Shown here: positions 9,109 through 17,357 of the stretch, piece after piece
Layout: each line of letters begins with the position of its first letter
Numbering within the stretch: the first letter of the stretch is position 1
Assembly (NCBI GenBank): GCA_947628665.1
Contig: CANRAU010000008.1
Coordinates: 20,792 to 84,791, forward strand
DNA: 64,000 nt
Reading direction: 5' to 3'
Origin: an uncultured Clostridia bacterium
GTDB lineage: Bacteria; Bacillota; Clostridia; Oscillospirales; Acutalibacteraceae
The notes under the pieces: generated by a model
Databases searched by the model: none
Seen by the model: the letters and a program-made list of their open reading frames with translations, nothing else
Told to the model about the DNA's origin: nothing
Translations under genes and position numbers: made by a program

Positions 9109-9300
9109 GAAATACGGTTTGAAAAGTTGTTTGCTGAGTAGATGAAAAGGGAATCCGGTTCGAGTCCGGAACAACCGCCATTACTGTATTTGACGAAAGA
9201 AAGAGCTTCTGCCATTGGGACGTTTTTGCCCCGAGAAGGCGCTCTTTTGGGACGCGGGGAAAGCCGCGCCGCGCATAAGTCAGGAGACCTGCCGTATTTC
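9109..9300 (+). ncRNA. cobalamin (adenosylcobalamin-class) riboswitch
   Basis: The 3' part carries the B12 box almost letter for letter: AAGTCAGGAGACCTGCC at 9277-9293. The conserved core AAAGGGAATCCGG (9145-9157) and the ACAACCGCCATTACTGTA block (9171-9188) match the GGGAAnnnGG and CCCGCnACTGT positions of the Rfam cobalamin family, with small deviations. Helix P1 forms perfectly: GAAATACGG at 9109-9117 with CCGTATTTC at 9292-9300. A promoter lies just upstream and an intrinsic terminator at 9431-9464 just downstream, so the expected logic is transcription stop when B12 is plentiful. It controls the three genes to 14415. Confidence 0.93.
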
Positions 9301-9430
9301 TTATGGTTAAGGCTTTGGTGTGAAGCGTGCAGCCGATCTATCGGACAGAACTTTGTCCGGCTTTGGGGCGCGCTTTTTTTGCGCCTTTTAGAAGCCATGC
9401 CTGCATGCACCTGACCGATATATCTGTTGT

Positions 9431-9464
9431 ACTCTTCCGACAAAGCGCGGAAGAGTATTTTTTT
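9431..9464 (+). terminator. expression-platform terminator of the cobalamin riboswitch
   Basis: Perfect 9-bp stem ACTCTTCCG/CGGAAGAGT (9431-9439, 9448-9456) followed by ATTTTTTT, ending 17 bases before the first start codon. A second hairpin CGGACA/TGTCCG (9342-9359) lies between aptamer and terminator and could belong to the switching region. Confidence 0.88.
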
Positions 9465-9481
9465 GTGAAGGGGGCGTTATT

Positions 9482-9748
9482 TTGCCGGAGGACAAACGCA
9501 TATGGGCGATAGACGCTTTACAGCAAAAGGCGGAGGAGACGGGGCGCACGCCGAAAAAAGAGGATTTTGACGAGACGACCCGCGCCCGCATCAAAGCGTT
9601 TCTCGGTCCGTGGCCGCGCGCCCTGGAGGCGGCGGGGCTAAAGGAAGCCAAGCCTTTATCGAAAAACAAAAAGAAAAAGCGTTCAAAACCCGCCGCTAAG
9701 CGCGGCAAGGCGCAAAATGACGCTTCAGAAGCAGGAGGTTCAAAATGA
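9482..9748 (+). CDS. small basic protein with one homing-endonuclease-associated (HNH) repeat
   Basis: 88 residues with a TTG start at 9482 preceded by AAGGGGGCG. Residues 7-50 fit the HNH-associated helical repeat: a helix with AIDALQQKAEETGRTPKKEDF and the hallmark FLGPWPRALEAAGLKEA, which corresponds to the FGSWNxALEAAGL pattern. The remainder is a lysine-rich tail (KNKKKKRSKPAAKRGK). The repeat is usually a DNA-binding accessory of nucleases, but no nuclease domain exists here. It is the first gene after the cobalamin riboswitch and its stop overlaps the next start (ATGA at 9745-9748), so it is translationally coupled to the surface protein. A DNA- or RNA-binding role is inference. Confidence 0.7.
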   Translation: MPEDKRIWAIDALQQKAEETGRTPKKEDFDETTRARIKAFLGPWPRALEAAGLKEAKPLSKNKKKKRSKPAAKRGKAQNDASEAGGSK

Positions 9749-12700
9749 AAAAGCAGAGGATCAGTCGGTTGGTTGCCGCATGTCTTGCGGTGCTGTTGGT
9801 CGTATCCACGCTGCCCGTGTCCGCATTCGCGGCGGACATCGCGGCGCAGACGAATGAGGGCTTACTTGCCCTGCGCGGCGAGGGTACGGAAGAAAATCCG
9901 TATTTGCTTGAAACGGGAGACGATCTGAAAGCCCTGTCCGACGAAGTAAACAGCGGCGAAAGCTATAAAGGGCAGTATTTTCGGTTCGCGGCGGACATCA
10001 CGCTGCCTGCGGATTGGACGCCGCTGGGCAGCGGCGGCAAGAGCTTTTCGGGAATCATCGATGGCAACGGCAAAACGCTGACCGTGCCGTCGGGCAGTCT
10101 GTCGCTTATAGGCAAGCCCGTGGGCGCGACGGTCAAAAATCTGAACCTGTACGGCGAGAGAATTCCAGGCTACGGTTTGGTGCAGGGTTATGCCACAGGC
10201 TCTGACATCACAATCGACCGTGTGACGATCAAAGCGGGTTCGCACATTTTGTATGCGGGTCTTATAGGCGGTTACGGCAACAGCTCCGTCACGATCACCC
10301 ACTGCACGGTGGAAAAGGGCGTTGTCATCGGCGACGACGGCAGCGGCTTTTGGGGCGATCTCGGCGATACGGGCTACAGCTATCCGTTTGTGGGAAAGTT
10401 TGATCATCGGGACAACATCGGTTCTTTCGCAGGGGCGTTTAACGGCACGATCAGCGACTGTGTCAGCTACGCCACGGTGTACGGCGGAAACAACGTGGGC
10501 GGCATTGTCGGCGTGAAAGGGCAGTCCATGCGCGAATTCTATATCAACAGCTGTGCCTTTTACGGCGATGTGATCGCGACGGGCAAAGCGGTAGGCGGCA
10601 TTGTGGGCAGCGGGTATCCTTCTGCTTCGTCGTCTCCCTGCGCGACCGTCGAAAACTGCTATGCCGTGGGGCATGTGCAGGGCGCGAACTGCGTCGGCGG
10701 TATTTTCGGCGGCGAAATGGGGACGAGCAACTGTCTGAACAACGGCGTCGGCAGTGTTCGCAACAACTTTTTTGCGGGGACGGTTGCGGCGACCGATGCG
10801 AATGCACAGGCTGGCGGCGTGATCGGATATATGAAGTCCCTGAACCGCTATAATGTGATCGACGGCAATTATTATACGGCGGATTGCGGCGCGCAGCGGG
10901 GTATCGGTGAAATACAAACCGTCAAAACCGCGGCCGACGACCCGCACTATGGGCGCGAGGACGATCCGACGGGCGCGGATGCGGACGCCGTCGCCATGCA
11001 AATTCCGACGGCAGACCTGACCAACGGGAATTTGGTCTCGCGGCTCAACGCTTCGCTTACCGGGCATTCGGACTACAAGCAGGGCGCGCGGCATCCTGTT
11101 TTCGGCGACGAAAAGCATGTGATCAGCGTCACGTCGCCAAACAAGCTGGCGTCCAGTCCCGAAAAGTCGGTGTACGCATATACGGACTATTCGCTTTTGG
11201 AAAATTATGACATCACCGTTAAATACAGCGACGGCACAGTCCGGACGGTGAAAGCGTCCGAAGGCACATTTTCGGGCGTGGATTTTACAAAGACGGGGTA
11301 TCAGCTCGCGACGCTTTTGTATGAAGGCTATGCGATGCACTTCGGCGTGAAGGTCAACGGGCTTCCTGCGTCCTCCAATGCGGTGTCCGTGACCGTTTTG
11401 GGCGATACCAACCACGGCGACAACGGGGAAGTCCATCTTTTGAAAAACGGCGATCTTTCCACATGGGTCGCCAAAAAGGCTTATTTGCTCGACAAAGGGC
11501 TGACCGTGAAAGACCTTTTGGAAAAATGCTTTGCGGAAAAAAATATTTCCTTTGTCAATGAAACAGGCAATTACATTTCACTAATCACCTTTGACGGCGT
11601 GACGCTCGGCGAGATGACCAACGGCGCGAATGCGGGCTGGCTGTATGCCGTAAACGGTGCGATCTCCGATTTGGGTATTGCGGAATATGTGCCGCAAAAC
11701 GGCGACGAAGTCATCCTGTTCTATTCGGACGATTATACGCAGGAGAATTGGCAATATAATGCGGACGTGCTGCAGGTCACAAAGCTGTTGGAGGATTTGC
11801 CCGAAGCGGACGGCCTGACGCCCGCGTATGCGGCGCAGGTTTTTGCCGCGCGGGACGCATATGCCGGCTTAGACGAGGACGAGCAAGCCTTTATTTCGGA
11901 CGAATTGAAAGAGAAATTAGAAGCCGACGTGCTGAAAATCGCGGAGCTTCAAAAAGCGCAACAGCAGGCTTTGTCGGATATTTACCAAAAGACAGGGAAC
12001 GCACTGCTGCAAGACGCCAAGGCAAACGGGCTGACTGTTTCTTCCGTCGGCGGCGAATGGGCGATGATCGGGCTTGCAAGATCGGGTGCGCTTACCGACG
12101 ACGTGGCGGACGCCTATTATCAGGAAGTCGTAACCGTCCTGCGCGAAAACGGCTCGGCAAAGTTGCATACCGTGAAATCCACGGAGAACGCGCGCGTCAT
12201 CCTCGCTTTGACCGCCATCGGCAAAGACGTGACCAATGCGGCGGGATACAATTTGCTCGAACCGCTTTCCGATTGGGACTATGTGCAATTCCAGGGGGTC
12301 AATGGCCCCATTTGGACGCTGATCGCTTTGGACGCGCATGATTACGCGATCCCCAAGGCCGAAGCGGGAAAAACGCAGACGACCAGAGAGGGGCTTATCG
12401 CGTACATTTTGGAAAAGCAATCCGCAAACGGCGGCTGGGGCTTGCACGCAGACGATGACGCGGACGCGGATCTGAGCGCCATGGCCATACAGGCGCTTGC
12501 CCCGTACTATGCGGAAAACGCAGAGGTTAGGCGCGCGGTAGATAAGGCGTTGGACTATCTGTCCGCTGTGCAGAATGCAGACGGCTCTTTCTCCTCGTGG
12601 GGGACATCGAATTTTGAATCGGTCGCACAAACGATCATCGCGCTCGCGACGCTCGGAATTGACCCGACTGCGGATGCGCGCTTCATCAAAAACGGCTATA

Positions 12701-13140
12701 CGCTTATGGATGCGTTGTTGGCGTTCAGCACGGGGGACGGCTTTAAACACGCGTGGGACGACGAGCAGAAAAACGATATGACGACCGAACAGGGGTATCT
12801 GGCGCTCGTGTCGTATAACAGATTGCAAAGCGGCAGGACGAGCCTTTACGATATGCGCGATGTGCAGATCATACCTTCTAAGACCCCGTCGTACGGTACA
12901 CCCGCAGGGGACAACGGCACGTCTGCTCCAAGCATCCCGCCCCAAGAGGGGAACGGCGTGTCTGCTCCAAACACCCCGCCCCAAGAGGGGAACGGCGCTC
13001 CCAATCAGAATACCGTGGATATTCCCGACACCTTCGGCGAACGCTTCGGAACACCCGACCAATCCCTTTGCATGTGCCTTGCGGCAGGAACTCTGCTTTG
13101 CCTTGTACGCAGGATTCTGACAAAAAAAGAAGAAGTGTAA
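9745..13140 (+). CDS. secreted anchored protein: beta-helix/Ig-like region, DUF4430 (transcobalamin-like) and alpha-toroid repeats
   Basis: 1131 residues, ribosome site GCAGGAGG. Order: signal peptide 1-30 (ending VSAFAAD); a GLUG-like beta-helical region about 38-430 (DGNGKTL, VGGIVG, VGGIFGGE); an Ig-like segment about 465-545 (DITVKYSDGTVRTVK); a DUF4430 domain about 560-665 (GLTVKDLL, NGANAGWLYAVNG, GDEVILFYSDDY); a helical region about 740-1040 with prenyltransferase/toroid repeats (QSANGGWGLH, QNADGSFSSWG); a short Pro/Gly linker encoded by a 39-bp tandem repeat; a C-terminal hydrophobic helix with KKEEV tail. DUF4430 belongs to the fold of the C-terminal domain of transcobalamin/intrinsic factor, whose other domain is an alpha6/alpha6 toroid. 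Control by a B12 riboswitch makes corrinoid capture at the cell surface the best hypothesis; binding is not shown. Confidence 0.8.
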   Translation: MKKQRISRLVAACLAVLLVVSTLPVSAFAADIAAQTNEGLLALRGEGTEENPYLLETGDDLKALSDEVNSGESYKGQYFRFAADITLPADWTPLGSGGKSFSGIIDGNGKTLTVPSGSLSLIGKPVGATVKNLNLYGERIPGYGLVQGYATGSDITIDRVTIKAGSHILYAGLIGGYGNSSVTITHCTVEKGVVIGDDGSGFWGDLGDTGYSYPFVGKFDHRDNIGSFAGAFNGTISDCVSYATVYGGNNVGGIVGVKGQSMREFYINSCAFYGDVIATGKAVGGIVGSGYPSASSSPCATVENCYAVGHVQGANCVGGIFGGEMGTSNCLNNGVGSVRNNFFAGTVAATDANAQAGGVIGYMKSLNRYNVIDGNYYTADCGAQRGIGEIQTVKTAADDPHYGREDDPTGADADAVAMQIPTADLTNGNLVSRLNASLTGHSDYKQGARHPVFGDEKHVISVTSPNKLASSPEKSVYAYTDYSLLENYDITVKYSDGTVRTVKASEGTFSGVDFTKTGYQLATLLYEGYAMHFGVKVNGLPASSNAVSVTVLGDTNHGDNGEVHLLKNGDLSTWVAKKAYLLDKGLTVKDLLEKCFAEKNISFVNETGNYISLITFDGVTLGEMTNGANAGWLYAVNGAISDLGIAEYVPQNGDEVILFYSDDYTQENWQYNADVLQVTKLLEDLPEADGLTPAYAAQVFAARDAYAGLDEDEQAFISDELKEKLEADVLKIAELQKAQQQALSDIYQKTGNALLQDAKANGLTVSSVGGEWAMIGLARSGALTDDVADAYYQEVVTVLRENGSAKLHTVKSTENARVILALTAIGKDVTNAAGYNLLEPLSDWDYVQFQGVNGPIWTLIALDAHDYAIPKAEAGKTQTTREGLIAYILEKQSANGGWGLHADDDADADLSAMAIQALAPYYAENAEVRRAVDKALDYLSAVQNADGSFSSWGTSNFESVAQTIIALATLGIDPTADARFIKNGYTLMDALLAFSTGDGFKHAWDDEQKNDMTTEQGYLALVSYNRLQSGRTSLYDMRDVQIIPSKTPSYGTPAGDNGTSAPSIPPQEGNGVSAPNTPPQEGNGAPNQNTVDIPDTFGERFGTPDQSLCMCLAAGTLLCLVRRILTKKEEV
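12921..12996 (+). repeat. two 39-bp tandem repeats encoding a linker
   Basis: The unit beginning GTCTGCTCCAA recurs at 12960 with two substitutions, giving the peptide pattern SAPSIPPQEGNG then SAPNTPPQEGNG. It lies between the toroid domain and the C-terminal membrane helix and probably acts as a flexible spacer through the cell wall. Copy number is a likely strain-variable site. Confidence 0.85.
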
Positions 13141-13212
13141 ACAAAATAAGGGGCATACGGCTTTTGCTGTGTTCCCGATCTTAACGCCGAACCGAAAGGG
13201 GGGAGAAGACCC

Positions 13213-14415
13213 ATGCAAACAATGAAACGACTGCTTTCAAGGCTGTGCCTGCTGTTCACGGTATGTTCGCTGCTTGTGTCGGCAATCCCCTTGTCCGCCG
13301 CAGCCGATGCAGCCATCGGTTACGCAACGTGGAGCGTGGAGCTGTTCACCATCGGGTGCGGGTATTTGGTAAAGCCTGTCCGTATGCCGATCTACAAAGG
13401 GGAAACGGCGGCGGACGGACTGCTTCGTCTGCTGTCCCAAAATGGCTTTGCCGCGTATTACGGCGGCACGCCCGACGAAGCCTTTTATCTTGGCTATATT
13501 GCGGACGGTACGGCCTCCAATACGCGGTATAACGGGTATCGAAAAAGCGCGACGCCCGCCGCGCCTAAAAAACTGAATCTTTCCCCCAGCATCCCGTCCA
13601 TGCTCGACGGACATCTCAAAAGAACGATGACCTTTTACGATCCGTCCGACTACCAAAAGCATTACACGGGCTATATCGGCGAATTTGTGATCACCAACGG
13701 CTCGGGGTGGATGTACAGCGTCGATCACCGTTTTCCGAGCGTCGGGTTTTCCGATACCCGCCTGTCAAACGGCGACGTTGTCCGCGTGCAGTTTACGCTC
13801 GGTTTCGGCGCAGACATCGGCGGCGGCAAAGCGGCGGCGAGACAGTTGGGACAGGCGAATGCGCAGGACAGCACGGGCTACTATACCGTCGCGAACAAAG
13901 ACGAATTGACCAAAGCGATCGGCGACGCGCTCTCCAAAGGGCTTACGGCGAAATCTTTGGTCAAGCAGGCATACGAGAATGCCCTTTCCGTCGCGGAAAC
14001 GCTTGACGCTTCGCAAAATACCGTGGATGCCGCGACGCGCGCACTGCGTGCCGCACTTTCCAAGGCACAAACGGCGCAAACGACGACTTCCGACAAGATG
14101 GGAGGAAAAAGCACGCAACCGACCGAAGCGCAGGCTTCGTCCAAAGTCCCTGTCTCTCAAGTGCCGACCACAGCGGCGCAAACCGAGGGCTTGGCCGCTC
14201 CCGAGAACGGCGCGGGGACGACCGTGAACGGCACCCCCGCGGAAACCGCCTCCGGCGCCGTGCCTGCGCAGGCAAGCGAAGCGCCGAAGCCGACTGTAAA
14301 AACGCGGCATTGGATAGCCATACTTTGCGCGGTTCTTGTCCCTTTGATTGCGGCGGGTGTGTACGTCCTTGTGCGACACAAACAGCGGAAAAAGGGGACA
14401 AACCCGCATGCATAA
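13213..14415 (+). CDS. second secreted, C-terminally anchored DUF4430 protein
   Basis: 400 residues; ribosome site GGGGGGAG. A signal peptide (about residues 1-31, ending SAAADA) leads into one DUF4430-like domain (about 40-200): PIYKGETAADGLLRLLSQNGF, then TNGSGWMYSVDHRFPS and LSNGDVVRVQFTLGFG, the same order of motifs (activation helix, G-W-x-Y-x-V-n, G-D-x-v) as in its upstream neighbour. An alanine-rich helical stretch and a long Ser/Thr/Ala/Pro linker (about 290-355) precede a final membrane helix (HWIAILCAVLVPLIAAGVYV) with an RHKQRKKG tail. It lacks the toroid. Being 72 bp downstream of the toroid protein in the riboswitch operon, it may be a partner or second receptor module for the same ligand. 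No ABC transporter for B12 occurs in the window. Confidence 0.78.
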   Translation: MQTMKRLLSRLCLLFTVCSLLVSAIPLSAAADAAIGYATWSVELFTIGCGYLVKPVRMPIYKGETAADGLLRLLSQNGFAAYYGGTPDEAFYLGYIADGTASNTRYNGYRKSATPAAPKKLNLSPSIPSMLDGHLKRTMTFYDPSDYQKHYTGYIGEFVITNGSGWMYSVDHRFPSVGFSDTRLSNGDVVRVQFTLGFGADIGGGKAAARQLGQANAQDSTGYYTVANKDELTKAIGDALSKGLTAKSLVKQAYENALSVAETLDASQNTVDAATRALRAALSKAQTAQTTTSDKMGGKSTQPTEAQASSKVPVSQVPTTAAQTEGLAAPENGAGTTVNGTPAETASGAVPAQASEAPKPTVKTRHWIAILCAVLVPLIAAGVYVLVRHKQRKKGTNPHA

Positions 14416-14534
14416 CGCAGGCATACGAACGCAGGCAAACGCATAATTGCTTTTGCGTTTCTCCGACGGCCGTGTTTGTTGCCGCTCTGTCGGCAGATTT
14501 CGATTTGCCTGAAAATCAAATATGTGCTGAAAAA

Positions 14535-14579
14535 ATGGACCGCTTTCCGTTTGTACACGGGAAGCGGTCCATTTGCATG
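14535..14579. terminator. bidirectional terminator between the DUF4430 operon and the histidine kinase gene
   Basis: A 14-bp stem (ATGGACCGCTTTCC at 14535-14548 with GGGAAGCGGTCCAT at 14559-14572, one wobble pair). On the reverse strand it is followed by five U, from the A-run at 14530-14534; on the forward strand by TTTG. It suits the convergent gene ends on both sides. Confidence 0.8.
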
Positions 14580-14587
14580 GGATCGTT

Positions 14588-15817
14588 TTATATAGGAAAG
14601 GTGACGGTCATTTGAAAGGTGTGGCTGTCGGACATTTGCGCCTGGATCTTGCCGCCGTGGGCGTGTACAATGGCATTCGCCACGGACAGGCCGATGCCAT
14701 GCCCGCCCGTTTCGGAATTGCGGGATAAATCGGTGCGGTAAAAACGGTCAAATATATGTTGCAGCCCGTCGGGAGAAATGGCGGCTTCGACGGCGTTGCA
14801 CACACGCAAAACAAGCGCTTTGCCCTGTTTTTTCAATGTAAGCGATATGGCGGAGTCAGGCGCTGCATATTTCAACGCATTATCCATGAGGATATAAATC
14901 AACTGCTCGATTGCCTTTTGGTCGCCCCTGAGCGTCAGCATGGGCTGCACCTCGCAAAGAAAGGTTTTGCCCTGTATCTGCGCGAGCGTCGAGAATGGTC
15001 GGGCGGCCTCCTCAACGACTTCGGACAGGGGAAAATCTATCTTTTGCAGGTTTTGCCCGTTTTCCTCCATACGCGCCAAATAGATGAGATCGTTTGTCAG
15101 TCGGGTCAGACGTGCGGCCTGCCCGCGAATATCCTCTAAACACTCATTTTGCCCTATATCCATTTCCAAAACGTCGGTATTGGCCTGTATAATGGTAAGC
15201 GGCGTTTTGATCTCATGCCCCGCGTCGGTGATAAAGCGTTTTTGCTTCTCGTAGCTTTCGGCGATCGGCTGAATGAATTTCCCCGCGAAAAAGAAAATGA
15301 CGAAAAAGACGATCCCAAAGCCCAAAAGCGCCATACCGATGCTCGTCAGCAGGAAGCCGAAATATGCGTCCAGCTTCCGCCCGCAGTCTAAGAAAGTGAT
15401 GCGTACCGTATCGCCCTCCACCGTGCGCATATACCGAAATCGGTCGGCAAAACCGCGCGCCTTGCCGCTTTTTTGCACGCTGTTCGCATAGGCGATCGCC
15501 ATGGAGGGGTCTACCGCGCTGATGCGGCCGGTTTCGGTGTGGAGAACGTCCCCGTTTGCACGCAGCAAAACGGAAAAGTATCTGGATTCATACGGCAGCT
15601 CCGGCGACATATTCGGCGGCATATGGTTTTCTCTGCCGCCACCCCCAAACTCGGGAAAAACCCCTCTATTTTGGGAAAGCAGCGTGAGTACCTCGTCGGC
15701 ATCCCGCACGACGGAAGTATAATTGATCAGATTCATCCCCACGACGATCACCGTAAGCAATACGAACAGCGAGATCATGGACAGGGCGACAAATTTGCGC
15801 TTGAGTTTTTTGATCAT
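14588..15817 (-). CDS. sensor histidine kinase
   Basis: 409 residues starting at 15817, where ATG overlaps the regulator stop as ATGA; the longer frame upstream runs inside the regulator gene and is rejected. Two membrane helices (about 10-30 and 152-178) enclose a 120-residue extracytoplasmic sensor containing a Gly-rich patch (EFGGGGRENH). The dimerisation box is DAGHEIKTPLTII with the phospho-acceptor His near 201, and the ATPase domain shows GGHGIGLSVANAIVHAHGG. It pairs with the OmpR-type regulator encoded immediately upstream. The divergent VTC-DUF4956 cluster is the most likely regulated locus; the signal is unknown. Confidence 0.93.
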   Translation of the reverse strand: MIKKLKRKFVALSMISLFVLLTVIVVGMNLINYTSVVRDADEVLTLLSQNRGVFPEFGGGGRENHMPPNMSPELPYESRYFSVLLRANGDVLHTETGRISAVDPSMAIAYANSVQKSGKARGFADRFRYMRTVEGDTVRITFLDCGRKLDAYFGFLLTSIGMALLGFGIVFFVIFFFAGKFIQPIAESYEKQKRFITDAGHEIKTPLTIIQANTDVLEMDIGQNECLEDIRGQAARLTRLTNDLIYLARMEENGQNLQKIDFPLSEVVEEAARPFSTLAQIQGKTFLCEVQPMLTLRGDQKAIEQLIYILMDNALKYAAPDSAISLTLKKQGKALVLRVCNAVEAAISPDGLQHIFDRFYRTDLSRNSETGGHGIGLSVANAIVHAHGGKIQAQMSDSHTFQMTVTFPI

Positions 15818-16485
15818 TCGGATTCCTCCAACGCATATCCGGCGTTTCGGTAGGCTTTGATTTGAATATCCGCGTGCAGCGTCAGCAGCTTTTTGCGCAA
15901 GTAGGAAACATATACCCACACCACGTGGATTTGCGCGTCGCTGTCATAGCCCCATATTTTTTCCATCAACCGCGCGGGGGAGAGGATACAGCGGGGATTG
16001 GCCATGAAAAGCTCCATCAACTGAAATTCCCGATTGGCGAGCCGAAAACTGCCGAACGGCGAGGAGAGCGTAAACGTCGCGCGATCCAGGGTGATATTGC
16101 CGACGGTCAGCGTGGAATCCGCCGCATTCTGCGTTCGGGTGATCGCGCGGATGGCCGCGAGCAGTTCCCTGGTATCAAAGGGTTTGGTCAAATAGTAATT
16201 CGCACCGCTGTCCAGCCCCAATACCTTGTCGTCGATCTCCGATTTTGCCGTCAGCAACAGAACGGGCACGGTGTTTCCCTGTTCGCGCACTTTGCGTAGC
16301 GCCGTAATGCCATCCATTTTCGGCATCATAACATCCAAAACGGCGACGTCATAGTCTCCGCATCCAAGGTAATCGAGAGCGTCCGCCCCGTTATATACCA
16401 CATCGACGGCGTAATGATTTTTTTCCAAAATTTTGCACAGCGCCTTTGCAAGCGCGCGTTCATCTTCGGCAAGTAAGATCCGCAT
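15814..16485 (-). CDS. OmpR/PhoB-family response regulator
   Basis: 223 residues. Receiver domain about 1-120 with acidic pocket ED (8-9), phospho-acceptor Asp51 in VAVLDVMMPKMDG, conserved Thr in LLLTAKS and Lys in LTKPF. The C-terminal winged-helix DNA-binding domain (about 125-222) includes FRLANREFQLMELFMANP and the recognition region ending HVVWVYVSYLRKKL. It precedes and is translationally coupled to the histidine kinase by a 4-bp overlap. Its promoter should lie in the AT-rich divergent region 16486-16637, where I see no strong hexamers in this direction. Confidence 0.95.
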   Translation of the reverse strand: MRILLAEDERALAKALCKILEKNHYAVDVVYNGADALDYLGCGDYDVAVLDVMMPKMDGITALRKVREQGNTVPVLLLTAKSEIDDKVLGLDSGANYYLTKPFDTRELLAAIRAITRTQNAADSTLTVGNITLDRATFTLSSPFGSFRLANREFQLMELFMANPRCILSPARLMEKIWGYDSDAQIHVVWVYVSYLRKKLLTLHADIQIKAYRNAGYALEESE

Positions 16486-16588
16486 CCTGCACCGTCCTTT
16501 CTTACTTTACACGATTGTATTTTAATCGGCGAACATTAACCGAAATTAAAAGAAAAAATTTTTAAAAAGAAAAATTTAAATTTTTTAG

Positions 16589-16617
16589 TTGAATTAAGCT
16601 ACCGTATGTATCATAAC
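16589..16617 (+). promoter_or_regulatory. possible promoter with upstream A/T tract for the VTC-DUF4956 cluster
   Basis: TTGAAT at 16589-16594, 17-bp spacer, then CATAAC (four of six positions) at 16612-16617. A run of A and T tracts at 16545-16588 just upstream resembles an UP element. A weak -10 fits a gene needing an activator such as the divergent regulator. Confidence 0.4.
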
Positions 16618-16637
16618 ACAAGAAAAGAGGTGCGGCA

Positions 16638-17357
16638 ATGGGTTATCAAACCGTTTTTAAACGCTACGAACTCAAATATTTGCTGACGCAGGCGCAAAAA
16701 GAGCATATCCTCATGGCCATGAAGCCGTACATGACCATGGATCAATATGGACGCACCTGTATTCGCAACATTTATTTCGATACGGACAATTACCGATTGA
16801 TCCGTAAATCCATCGAAAAACCGGCTTACAAGGAGAAACTGCGGATTCGCAGTTATCAGCGCGCGACCCCGCAAAGCACAGTGTTTGTGGAACTGAAGAA
16901 GAAATATCAATCCGTCGTGTACAAACGCCGTCTGCCATTGACGGAAGATGACGCGCTTGCATGGTTGAGAGGAAAGTGCCGCTGTAAAGAGGACTCCCAA
17001 ATTTCGCGCGAGATCGACTATTTTCTCTTCTATTATCAAACCCTGCATCCGACGGTGTTCCTCTCGTATGCGCGCGAAGCATATTACGCGCTTGACGAAA
17101 CAGATTTCCGCGTCACTTTTGACGATACCATCCTTTGCCGACAGACCGACCTTTCGCTGGAAGCGGAAGCGGGCGGCACGCCGCTTTTAGAGGATGGCAC
17201 GACTCTTATGGAGATCAAATGCGGTGGCGGTATCCCGCTTTGGATGGCACACGCTTTATGTGAAGCGCACATCTGCAAAACCTCGTTTTCCAAATACGGA
17301 ACGGCGTATCAAAAACTGATTTATCCGCAATATAAGGAGGCGGCACAATATGCTTGA
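16638..17357 (+). CDS. VTC-domain polyphosphate polymerase-like protein
   Basis: 239 residues, ribosome site AAGAGGTG. This is the tunnel-fold VTC domain (triphosphate-tunnel metalloenzyme type): FKRYELKYLLT near the start, IRNIYFDTDNYRLI around residues 45-58, KLRIRSYQ around 74 and FVELKKKYQSVVYKRR around 91-106 provide the basic strands lining the tunnel, and TLMEIKCGGGIPLW near 192 gives the conserved E-x-K. In yeast Vtc4 this domain makes polyphosphate from ATP. In bacteria it commonly lies beside DUF4956 and CotH or Cthe_2159 proteins, as here. The 8-bp overlap with the next gene shows co-translation. The bacterial function is not settled. Confidence 0.9.
   Translation: MGYQTVFKRYELKYLLTQAQKEHILMAMKPYMTMDQYGRTCIRNIYFDTDNYRLIRKSIEKPAYKEKLRIRSYQRATPQSTVFVELKKKYQSVVYKRRLPLTEDDALAWLRGKCRCKEDSQISREIDYFLFYYQTLHPTVFLSYAREAYYALDETDFRVTFDDTILCRQTDLSLEAEAGGTPLLEDGTTLMEIKCGGGIPLWMAHALCEAHICKTSFSKYGTAYQKLIYPQYKEAAQYA

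Noticed and set aside
9152..9170. tRNA T-arm-like sequence (GGTTCGAGTCCGG) suggesting a tRNA gene
   Set aside because: The rest of a cloverleaf is absent, and the bases fit the conserved core of the cobalamin riboswitch with its P1 helix and B12 box.
9862..11436. 524-residue reverse-strand ORF
   Set aside because: Antisense to the riboswitch-controlled surface protein, no recognisable motif and Arg/His-rich.
12921..12996. Short tandem repeat considered as a CRISPR start
   Set aside because: Only two 39-bp units without spacers, in frame within a coding region as a Pro/Gly linker.
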